DNA from: SHVZ01 sp041906305 | GTDB taxonomy: Bacteria > Pseudomonadota > Alphaproteobacteria > SHVZ01 | Direction of reading: 5' to 3' | Assembly: GCA_041906305.1 (NCBI GenBank) | Contig: JAYRJL010000001.1 | Location: 1,488,001-1,552,000, forward strand | Length of the DNA stretch: 64,000 nucleotides | Part shown: positions 15,016 through 22,244 of the stretch, one piece after another | Numbering within the stretch: position 1 is the first letter of the stretch | How the letters are laid out: the number at the start of each line of letters is the position of its first letter | Made by a program: the position numbers and the translations under genes | The notes under the pieces: generated by a model | What the model was told of the DNA's origin: nothing | Databases searched by the model: none | What the model saw: only the letters and a program-made list of their open reading frames with translations

Positions 15016-16353
15016 TCAGCTATTAGCTTTCGCGGTATTCTTTGCCGGCGATTTCGTCGACTTTGCGACGAGGGGATGAACGTTTGATGGCCGCGCCAAT
15101 CTCAACCGCGGTGCCAGATTTCGAATGGTGTCGGCTACATACGACGGAGCAAGGTGCGCGTAGTGACGCTCCGTCATTCGTGTGTCCGAATGACCGAGAT
15201 TCTGTGCCAGCACCTGCAGCGGGACGCCTGCCATGACAAGCTGGCTCGCGTACGTGTGGCGCAGAATGTGGAAGCTAATTGCCGGAACGATTTTCGCCTT
15301 GGTGCAGGCGTCACGCATCGGCCGAAACGCCTCCGACTTTCCCCAGACGTCGCCGCTCTGTTGAACGAATAGGATGTCGCCGCCGACTTTACCGGCGACG
15401 AGAGTGGCGAAAAATCTGACGCCCTCGTCCGTCAAATAGACGTGGCGAGGCTTGCCGGATTTCCCGACCCGTATGTGGACCGATTGGCTATCGGCGCTGT
15501 AGTCGGCGGGAGTGAGCCGCGTTAGTTCGCCGTATCGGCACCCGGTCAACAACGCTCCCTGTACGAGACGTCGAAAATCGTCGTCGCACGCATTGACGAG
15601 TCTTCGACTCTCTGGGATCGAGAGATATCGTATGCGCGGAGCCTCGACATTGTGAAAGGGCTTAACCCGGCGCCATGCGTCGTCGCTCGCTACCTTACCG
15701 GCGCGCCAAGCGAGGTTCAGTGCGGCCTTGAGGCAGGTCAGATGCCGATTGGCGGTAGCCTTTCGTCGTCTGGGAGCGTCGGCATCGCCAGAGACGTCCC
15801 GGAATTTCGGTTCCTTGCCCCGGCCGGTTCTGAGCCGAGGTGGCGAGGTGGCGAGGGATTCATGCCACGAGCGGATACGGCCCGTCGTCAGTTCGTCCAA
15901 CCGACGGGAGCCGAACGCGGTCAGAACCAGCTTTTCGGAGGAGGCCCGCAGGGACGCTAGGGAGCGCCTGTGGAGCCCGAACCATTTGAGATAGTCGGCC
16001 CAGGCGTCGGCGACCGTATAGTCTCCGACATGGCCTTCTCCAGTCTTCTGGCGAGCTTGTAGGGCAAACCAAGTGCGCGCCTTCGCCTGCGCTTGCTGGA
16101 ACGACAGGATGGTTGCGCCGTCGGCGTCCTGCACATCGTCGGCGATGCCGAGCGTGGTTTCGCCGTAGCGACCCTCACCGAGAAGGAAGCGTGCTTTCCA
16201 GGCGCCGCCCTGTCGGCCTTTGCGGTAGCCGAGATGAGCGCCCTGGTCGATCAGTCGCCAGTAAGGCTTGTGATTGGCCGGCAGGCGCAACCGCGCGGCG
16301 CGGCTTTCGAGATTGGTGTCGCGAACGGTGCGGGCCATGCGATCTCGCTGCAA
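15016..16353 (-). CDS. Tyrosine recombinase/integrase of the element
   Basis: Catalyses integration and excision at the tRNA-Glu 3' end. The 445-aa protein has an N-terminal arm-binding region (YRKGRQGGAWKARFLLGEGRYGETTLG), a core-binding SAM-like domain (VADAWADYLKWFG...ITANRHLTCLKAALNLAWRAGKV area) and the catalytic set Arg273 (GCRYGEL), His362-x2-Arg365 (HILRHTYA), His388 (NLGHSD) and Tyr398 (ERHYAHL). All catalytic residues are present, so it is probably active. ATG at 16338 (MARTVRD) is an alternative start. It lies about 210 bp from attR, as expected. Confidence 0.92.
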   Translation of the reverse strand: MQRDRMARTVRDTNLESRAARLRLPANHKPYWRLIDQGAHLGYRKGRQGGAWKARFLLGEGRYGETTLGIADDVQDADGATILSFQQAQAKARTWFALQARQKTGEGHVGDYTVADAWADYLKWFGLHRRSLASLRASSEKLVLTAFGSRRLDELTTGRIRSWHESLATSPPRLRTGRGKEPKFRDVSGDADAPRRRKATANRHLTCLKAALNLAWRAGKVASDDAWRRVKPFHNVEAPRIRYLSIPESRRLVNACDDDFRRLVQGALLTGCRYGELTRLTPADYSADSQSVHIRVGKSGKPRHVYLTDEGVRFFATLVAGKVGGDILFVQQSGDVWGKSEAFRPMRDACTKAKIVPAISFHILRHTYASQLVMAGVPLQVLAQNLGHSDTRMTERHYAHLAPSYVADTIRNLAPRLRLARPSNVHPLVAKSTKSPAKNTAKANS

Positions 16354-16376
16354 GGGGGCAACGTCGTCGCGCGGTG

Positions 16377-16455
16377 TTGGGTAGGAGGTTGGGTAGCTCG
16401 CCGTTAGAATTTTCCAACGGCGGTAACGCCACGCTTACCCCAACTTTTACCCAAT
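16377..16455. repeat. Right-end TTGGGTA repeats, candidate integrase arm sites
   Basis: TTGGGTAG occurs at 16377-16384 and 16389-16396 (12-bp tandem spacing). The inverted form TTACCCAA is at 16447-16454, with a near copy TTACCCCAA just before. The same half-site is at the left end (10042-10061). They sit between the integrase start and attR. Confidence 0.45.
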
Positions 16456-16563
16456 AAGCGTGGCCGGATTGAGGCGGACGGCGAAAAATCTCAAAGGACG
16501 ATAAGCCCGGTTTTCCCAGATTTTCAGCGTGTGCCGATGCTCGCGAAAGTCCACTAGCTTCGA

Positions 16564-16608
16564 CTCTCACGGCGGTAACAGGGGTTCGAATCCCCTAGGG
16601 GACGCCAA
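16564..16608. repeat. attR of integrative element (tRNA-Glu 3' fragment)
   Basis: Exact second copy of the 45-bp attL sequence. It contains only the anticodon-loop-to-CCA part of tRNA-Glu and so is not a functional tRNA. Sequence to its right is the original chromosomal flank. Confidence 0.92.
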
Positions 16609-17065
16609 ACTCATCACCCTCGACTTGATTTGTGCTTGGCATCACCGATGCCCGGACGCGGACGGCGTATTGTCGCGGCCGGTCGGTGAGTGCCTCACCG
16701 TACTTTAATGGCAAACTTGGCCAGAAATTCGTCTTTTGAAATTAAACAACCTTAACGAACAGCTATGCGCCTGAGCACCAAGGGTCCTATTAACCTTAGC
16801 TGTGATATTTCAGTGAATTCGCCTGTGGACCATGGGTTTTGACTGAAATTTCGCGAAAAGTACCGTAAGGTTGAACAAGAATAATTCAACTATGGATAGT
16901 GTCGAGGGTCGCGTCTAACCTGCGGGGACCGGATGTCTCGATCAGGGGAAGTGCTCTCGTTGGATCGGTTGGAGCCGCCCCCTGGGAGCGGCCGTAGCTG
17001 CTTACTGCGCGCGGCTCGCCCCGCTGGGCGATTGGCGGTCGCCCGCCAGCCGGGCTGAACCGCTC
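16609..17065. other. Chromosomal intergenic region before the chemosensory operon
   Basis: A 457-bp gene-free stretch. The part up to about 16900 is AT-rich relative to its surroundings and has an inverted repeat GTTGAA/TTCAAC (16870-16875, 16885-16890) followed by TATGGAT. It should hold the operon promoter, but I cannot pick one pair of hexamers with confidence. Confidence 0.5.
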
Positions 17066-17545
17066 ATGGCCCTTCAGTTGATCCGCTTCGAGGTGAACGG
17101 GGGCGCCCATGCGCTGAGGCTCGATGCGGTCGAGCGTGTCATCCGTGCGGTCGCGCTCGATCCTCTCCCGGGCGCACCAGCCGTCGTGCGGGGCATCTTC
17201 AGCCTGGGCGGCCGCATCGTGCCGGTGGCCGATCCGCGTCGGCGCATGAACCTGCCCGACCTGGAAATCGCGCTCGAGGACCGGATCGTCGTCGCGAGGA
17301 CGCCGTCCCGGCTGCTCGGTCTCCTCATCCATGGGGAGACAGAGGTCGTCGAGTGCGAAAGCCGGGCCCTGGTGCCGACGGAGGCGGTGATCTCGGGGAT
17401 CGAGCGCGTCGAGGGCATCGTCCGGCTCGACGACGGCCTCGTGATCATCCACGACCTCGCGAAATTTCTGTCGCTCGGCGAGGATCGTGCGCTCGGTGCA
17501 GCGCTGGATGAGGCGCAAGCGCCGCGGCGGGATCTGGCGTCGTGA
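17066..17545 (+). CDS. cheW: CheW-domain adaptor 1
   Basis: Couples chemoreceptors to the CheA kinase. The 159-aa protein is a single CheW fold: LQLIRFEVNGGAHALRLDAVERVIRAV, then LPGAPAVVRGIFSLGGRIVPVADPRRRM, and VVARTPSRLLGLLIHGETEVV. It is the first gene of the operon and overlaps the second cheW by 4 bp (GTGA), so both are made together. The C-terminal ~20 residues are an Ala-rich tail. Confidence 0.9.
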   Translation: MALQLIRFEVNGGAHALRLDAVERVIRAVALDPLPGAPAVVRGIFSLGGRIVPVADPRRRMNLPDLEIALEDRIVVARTPSRLLGLLIHGETEVVECESRALVPTEAVISGIERVEGIVRLDDGLVIIHDLAKFLSLGEDRALGAALDEAQAPRRDLAS

Positions 17546-18078
17546 CCGCCGTCGATCCGGACGATGCCCGTCTCGCCGCGCTCAGGGAGCGGGCCCGGCG
17601 CATCGCCGTTCCGGAGGAGGCGGCCGCGTCTGCAGACCGGTTCGAGGCGCTGGTCTTCCAGCTCGCCTGGGAGAACTACGCCATCGAGAGCGGCTTCATC
17701 CGCGAGATCTTCCTGCTGAGGAACCTGACGCCCATCCCGTGCACGCCGGCGCATGTGCTCGGCGTCATCAACGTCCGCGGAGAGATCTGCACCGTCGTCG
17801 ATCTCAAGCGCCTGCTGGGGCTGCCAGAGCCGGGCCTTTCCAATGCGACGAACGCGGTGATCCTGAACGACGCGGCGATGGAGTTCGCCATCGTCGCCGA
17901 CGTGATCGTCGGCGTCCGCACATTCGAAGCGAGCGAGATCGGCCCGCCGCCGGCGACCTTTTCCGGCATCAACGCGGCCTTCCTCAAAGGCGTGGCGACG
18001 GACCGCACCGTCGTGCTCGACGCCGGCGGCGTCATTCGCCATCCCGCGATCGTCGTGAACCAGAAAGTCGAAGACTGA
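17542..18078 (+). CDS. cheW: CheW-domain adaptor 2
   Basis: A second CheW of 178 aa with a ~35-residue N-terminal extension before the fold. Core motifs are VFQLAWENYAIESGFIREIFLLRNLTPIPCTPAHVLGVINVRGEICTVVDLKRLLGL. The GVINVRGEI segment is closer to the CheW consensus than in adaptor 1. GTG start at 17542 overlaps the first cheW stop. Two unlike CheW proteins in one operon are typical of alternative-function (Wsp-, Frz- or Acf-like) chemosensory arrays. Confidence 0.92.
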   Translation: MTAVDPDDARLAALRERARRIAVPEEAAASADRFEALVFQLAWENYAIESGFIREIFLLRNLTPIPCTPAHVLGVINVRGEICTVVDLKRLLGLPEPGLSNATNAVILNDAAMEFAIVADVIVGVRTFEASEIGPPPATFSGINAAFLKGVATDRTVVLDAGGVIRHPAIVVNQKVED

Positions 18079-18149
18079 CGAGGAGAGCCGGATCGGCCTG
18101 CGAACCCGACCGCGGAAGATGGCGGCATCACTTGGGGGAAAGTCTGACC

Positions 18150-20096
18150 ATGTCGTTGGAAGCATCGTCTCGTGCGGAGACTGAAACGTTTCGGCTCCGC
18201 CGGCGCGCCCCTTGTCCCGTGCCTATTGTCGCGTTCCTGGTGCTCGCATCCGCCGCCGCTTCGGCCCAGGAAAGCCTTGCGCAGGTGGACGTGAAGAAGC
18301 TGTCGCTCGAGGACTTGGGCAAGATCGAGATCACCTCGGTCTCCAAACAGGCCGAGTCGCTGAACGATGCGCCGGCAGCGATCTATGTGATCACCAACGA
18401 GGACATCAGGCGGTCCGGCGCGCGCTCTCTGCCCGAGATGCTGCGCCTCGCGCCCAACCTGCAGGTGGCTCAGGTCAATGCCGCGTCCTACGCGATCACC
18501 GCGCGCGGATTCAACAGCTCGTCGTCCAACAAGCTGCTGGTGCTGATCGATGGGCGCAGCATCTATACGCCGCTGTTCTCCGGCGTCTTCTGGGACGAGA
18601 AGAACGTAGTCCCGGAGGATGTCGACCGTATCGAGGTCATCAGCGGCCCGGGCGGCACGCTGTGGGGCGCCAATGCCGTCAACGGCGTGATCAACATCGT
18701 CACGCGCAGCGCCAAGGAAACCCAGGGAGGCCTCGTCTTCGGCGGGACAGGCGATGCACGCCAGGAGGGCCTCCTTCGCTGGGGTGGTCAAGCCGGGGCC
18801 GGTGGCGCCTATCGCGTCTACGGCAAGGGATTCCACAACTCCAATACGGTCCGGGAAAACCGCACGGACGTGCGTGACGGATGGGACTTCGCCCAGGGCG
18901 GCTTCCGCATGGACTGGGCCAAGGAGGCCGACGCCTTCACCGTCCAGGGCGACGTCTATCAAGGTTTCGAGCCGACCGCGACCGTCGATGGCACGATCTC
19001 GGGTCACAACCTGCTCGCCCGCTGGAATCGCCAATTCACGGGCGGTTCGGCGCTCCAGATGCAGCTCTACTACGACCAGAACGCGCGCGACGTTCCCGGC
19101 GGCCAGGCAGACAAGGTCGAGATCCTCGACCTCGACATCCAGCACAGCTTCACCCCGATGGCGGGCCACCACATCGTCTGGGGCGGCGGCTACCGGCATT
19201 CGCATGACGAGTTCCGCAACACGCCGGCGCTGTTCTTCGTGCCTGCCAATCGCGACCTCGAGAACACGAACGTCTACATCCAGGACGAGGTCGCGCTTGC
19301 CGACAGCCTCAAGCTCGCGCTCGGCGTCCGCCTCGAGGACAACACCTACACGGGCCTCTCGCCGTTGCCGAGCGCGAGGCTGTCCTGGAAAGTCAACGAC
19401 ACCAATCTCCTCTGGGCCGCCGTCTCGCGCGCACTGCGTACGCCCGCGCGCCTGGATCGGGAACTCTGGCAGGCACAGGGCTCGACCGTCGTGCTGGCCG
19501 GTGGCCCGCGCTTCGAGGACGAGAAGCTGCTCGCCTATGAGATCGGCTATCGCGCCCAGCCGCTGCCGCGCCTTTCGTTCTCGCTGTCGACCTACTACAA
19601 CGACTACGACGACCTTCGCTCGATCGAGCTGTCCCCGACCGGTGGCCTGCCTCTCACCATCGGCAACACGATGGAGGGCGAGACCTACGGCGTCGAGATG
19701 TGGGGGACCTACACGGTCCGCGACTGGTGGCGCCTGAGTGCCGGCGCGAACCTCCAGGAGCAGGATCTCCGCTTCAAGACCGGCAGCCGGGACCTTGGCG
19801 GGATCCAGAGCGCGGGCAACGACCCTCAGCACCAGTTCATGGTCCGCTCGGCGATGAACCTGACGGACGTCCTCCAGCTCGACCTCGGTGTCCGTCAGGT
19901 AGGTTCGCTGCCGAACCCGGCGGTGCCAGGCTACGTCGCGGTCGACGCGCGGGTCGGCTGGCACATCTCGGACAATACAGAGCTGTCGGTCACGGGAACC
20001 AACCTCCTGGACCAGCGCCATCCCGAGTTCGGCGCCTACGCCACGCGGAGCGTCGTCAGCCGTGCGGTCTTCGTCGGCTTCCGCGGGAGGTTCTGA
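18150..20096 (+). CDS. TonB-dependent outer-membrane receptor
   Basis: A 648-aa outer-membrane barrel with plug domain. Features in order: a long N-region with a signal peptide (VPIVAFLVLASAAASAQ), LEDLGKIEITSVSKQAESLNDAPAAIYVITNEDI (plug entry), RGFNSSSSNKLLVLIDGRSIYTPLFSGVFWDE, IEVISGPGGTLWGANAVNGVINIVTRSAKETQGG, and a C-terminal strand ending VFVGFRGRF. The ATG at 18150 places the signal ~40 residues in, so a later start is possible. It lies between cheW and the receptor gene in the same operon, suggesting that it imports or senses the ligand the chemosensory array reads. The substrate is unknown. Confidence 0.88.
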   Translation: MSLEASSRAETETFRLRRRAPCPVPIVAFLVLASAAASAQESLAQVDVKKLSLEDLGKIEITSVSKQAESLNDAPAAIYVITNEDIRRSGARSLPEMLRLAPNLQVAQVNAASYAITARGFNSSSSNKLLVLIDGRSIYTPLFSGVFWDEKNVVPEDVDRIEVISGPGGTLWGANAVNGVINIVTRSAKETQGGLVFGGTGDARQEGLLRWGGQAGAGGAYRVYGKGFHNSNTVRENRTDVRDGWDFAQGGFRMDWAKEADAFTVQGDVYQGFEPTATVDGTISGHNLLARWNRQFTGGSALQMQLYYDQNARDVPGGQADKVEILDLDIQHSFTPMAGHHIVWGGGYRHSHDEFRNTPALFFVPANRDLENTNVYIQDEVALADSLKLALGVRLEDNTYTGLSPLPSARLSWKVNDTNLLWAAVSRALRTPARLDRELWQAQGSTVVLAGGPRFEDEKLLAYEIGYRAQPLPRLSFSLSTYYNDYDDLRSIELSPTGGLPLTIGNTMEGETYGVEMWGTYTVRDWWRLSAGANLQEQDLRFKTGSRDLGGIQSAGNDPQHQFMVRSAMNLTDVLQLDLGVRQVGSLPNPAVPGYVAVDARVGWHISDNTELSVTGTNLLDQRHPEFGAYATRSVVSRAVFVGFRGRF

Positions 20097-20098
20097 TC

Positions 20099-20647
20099 AT
20101 GCCCTCCCGTTTCACGGCACGATTGCTTGTCGCCATCGCGGCGCTGGCGGCGGCGTTGCCGGTCGTCGCACGCGCTCAGGACACGGTCGAGTTCACCGTC
20201 AAGGCGGCGTTTCTCTACAAGTTCGGCGACTACGTCGAATGGCCGTCGGGCACCTTCGCCTCGCCAGCCAGCGCCGTGACGGTCTGCGTCGCCGGGGACG
20301 ATCCGTTCGGCGCGGCGCTCGAAAAGATAGTCTCCGGCGAGACGATCCACGGGCATCCGATCGCGGTCCGCCGGCTCGTCACGGTGACTGCCGATTCCGG
20401 TTGCCACATTCTTTATGTCTCGGGATCTCCGCAGCAGAGCGTCGCCCAGGCGCTCGCTGCCGTGCAGGGCACCCCCGTGCTGACCGTGACCGACGAGGCC
20501 CGTCCCGCCGGGACGGGGATCATCCACTTCGTCAAGCAGGCCAATCGCGTCAGGTTCAACATCGACGACCAGGCCGCGGGCCAGAACGGGCTGGAGATCA
20601 GCGCGAAGCTATTTCCTCTCGCGGCCTCGATCACACACCGAAACTAG
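20099..20647 (+). CDS. YfiR-family (DUF4154) periplasmic protein
   Basis: A 182-aa secreted protein. Signal peptide ARLLVAIAALAAALPVVARAQ is followed by the family hallmark EFTVKAAFLYKFGDYVEWPSGTF, then VTVCVAGDDPFG, VSGSPQQSV and a C-terminal IIHFVKQANRVRFNIDDQAAGQNGLEISAKLF. In Pseudomonas YfiR represses a membrane diguanylate cyclase from the periplasm. Here it lies 2 bp after the TonB receptor and 16 bp before a CHASE8-like methyl-accepting protein, so it probably relays a periplasmic signal to that receptor instead. Confidence 0.9.
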   Translation: MPSRFTARLLVAIAALAAALPVVARAQDTVEFTVKAAFLYKFGDYVEWPSGTFASPASAVTVCVAGDDPFGAALEKIVSGETIHGHPIAVRRLVTVTADSGCHILYVSGSPQQSVAQALAAVQGTPVLTVTDEARPAGTGIIHFVKQANRVRFNIDDQAAGQNGLEISAKLFPLAASITHRN

Positions 20648-20663
20648 AGACGAGAAACCCACC

Positions 20664-22202
20664 ATGGGCTGGACGAAGAGCATCCCCATCCGCTGGAAGC
20701 TGGTTCTCGCCACGGTGCTGACCAGCGCGTTCGCGCTGCTGTGCAGCGGCGTGATCATGGCGATCTACGACAACCAGACCTTCGTCAACCAGAAGACCCG
20801 CGAGCTGACGATCGAATCCGGCATCATCGCGTCGAGCATCTCGGCTTCGCTCAACTTCGACGACATCAAGACCGCGAGCGAGTACCTGGAGGCGTTGAGG
20901 GCGAATCCCGAAATCGTCGCGGCGGCGATCTACAATGCGCAAGGAACGCTCTTCACCAGCTACTTGCCGGTTGGACAGTCGCCGCAGCTGCTGCCGGGCA
21001 AGGCCGAACAGCCGGGCATCCGCATCGTCGACAACGATCTCGTCGTTTTCACCGCAGTCATCGAGGGCGCGCGTTCGATAGGGACGGTCTATGTGCGCGC
21101 CGACATCGAGCCGCTGGCGGTGCGGCTGGTCCGCTACGCCGGGATCATTCTCGCCGCCGGCATCGCCTCGCTGCTGATCGCGGTGCCGATCTCGATGCGG
21201 GTGCTGGCACCGATCACGTCTTCGATCCGCGAGATCGCGACGGCTGCCTCGCGTGTCGCCGCCGGTGACCTCGGCTTCTCGCTGCCGCAATCGCGGCGCA
21301 CGGACGAGATCGGAGTTCTCGTCGATACCTTCGGGCAGATGGTCGCCGGGCTTCGGGAGATGACAGGCGAGATGCGTGTCGCGGCCGGCATGCTGGCCGA
21401 GGCCTCGAACGACATCCTTAAGACGACCACCGAGATCGGAACGTCGGCGGCGGAGACCTCGGCGTCCGTCAATGCCACGGCCATCACCATGGAAGAGGTC
21501 AAGCAGACGGTGCAGCTCTCCGCCGACAAGGCGCGCCAGGTCTCGGACGGCGCGCTTCGCACCTCGGAAGTCGCTCAGAGCGGCCGCGAGGCGGTCGAGG
21601 ACGTGTCCCGCGTGATGTCCCGGATTCGAGAGCAGGTCGAGGCGGTGGCCGCCAGCATCCTGCATCTGAGCGAGCAGAGCCAGGCGATCGGCGAGATCAT
21701 CGCCGCGGTGAACGACCTCACCGACCAGTCGAAGCTGCTGGCGGTGAATGCCGCGATCGAGGCCGGCCGCGCCGGCGAGCACGGCCGCGGCTTCGCGGTG
21801 GTGGCGCAGGAGGTGAAGAGCCTTGCCGACCAGTCCAAGCAGGCAACGGCGAAGATCCGGATGATCCTCAGCGAGATCCAGAAGGCGACCGGTGCCGCGG
21901 TCCTCGCGACCGAGCAGGGCACCAAGGCGGTCGATGCCGGCGTCTCCCAGTCGAGCCAGGCGGGCGAGGCCATCCGTGTGCTGAGCGAGAGCACGGAGCG
22001 CGCGGCCCAGGCGGCGGTGCAGATCGCGGCGACGAGCCAGCAGCATCTGGCGGGCGTCAACCAGGTGGCGACTGCGATGGAGAGCATCAAGCTCGCCACC
22101 GCTCAGAACGCGTCCGGCATTCGCCAGGCCGAAGAGGCAGCCAAGAACATCACCGGGATGGGCGAGAAGATGAAGGCGTTGGTCGGCAAGTATAAATCCT
22201 AA
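20664..22202 (+). CDS. Methyl-accepting chemotaxis protein with CHASE8-like sensor
   Basis: A 512-aa inner-membrane receptor. TM1 (about 12-33) is followed by a periplasmic CHASE8-like domain (TRELTIESGIIASSISASLNFDDIKTASEYLEALRANPEI), TM2 (about 155-175), a HAMP segment (PITSSIREIATAASRVAAGDLGF), and a long signalling coiled coil with the hairpin tip EIIAAVNDLTDQSKLLAVNAAIEAGRAGEHGRGFAVVAQEV (shown in part). The tip is canonical for CheA/CheW binding. It lies between yfiR-like and cheA and is the only receptor in the operon, so it is the likely input of this array. Confidence 0.93.
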   Translation: MGWTKSIPIRWKLVLATVLTSAFALLCSGVIMAIYDNQTFVNQKTRELTIESGIIASSISASLNFDDIKTASEYLEALRANPEIVAAAIYNAQGTLFTSYLPVGQSPQLLPGKAEQPGIRIVDNDLVVFTAVIEGARSIGTVYVRADIEPLAVRLVRYAGIILAAGIASLLIAVPISMRVLAPITSSIREIATAASRVAAGDLGFSLPQSRRTDEIGVLVDTFGQMVAGLREMTGEMRVAAGMLAEASNDILKTTTEIGTSAAETSASVNATAITMEEVKQTVQLSADKARQVSDGALRTSEVAQSGREAVEDVSRVMSRIREQVEAVAASILHLSEQSQAIGEIIAAVNDLTDQSKLLAVNAAIEAGRAGEHGRGFAVVAQEVKSLADQSKQATAKIRMILSEIQKATGAAVLATEQGTKAVDAGVSQSSQAGEAIRVLSESTERAAQAAVQIAATSQQHLAGVNQVATAMESIKLATAQNASGIRQAEEAAKNITGMGEKMKALVGKYKS

Positions 22203-22244
22203 AAGGAGCGGCGTTCGCGGACACGGTCTCGAACGGCACCCAAG

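Larger units (their letters stand above)
9971..16608. mobile_element. 6.6-kb tRNA-Glu integrative element with AbiE and Rep
   Basis: Bounded by perfect 45-bp repeats derived from tRNA-Glu. Contents, all on the minus strand: abiEii, abiEi, a four-palindrome array, a Rep_trans-like initiator, an AlpA/excisionase-like regulator, an unknown protein and a tyrosine integrase at the right end. The left part (10.0-12.4 kb) is visibly more AT-rich than the flanking chromosome. There are no conjugation, capsid or terminase genes, so it is a small non-self-transmissible element that may replicate after excision or be mobilised by a helper. Confidence 0.9.

Noticed and set aside
16564..16608. Second tRNA gene
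   Set aside because: Only the 3' 45 bp of tRNA-Glu is present, so it is an attachment-site copy.
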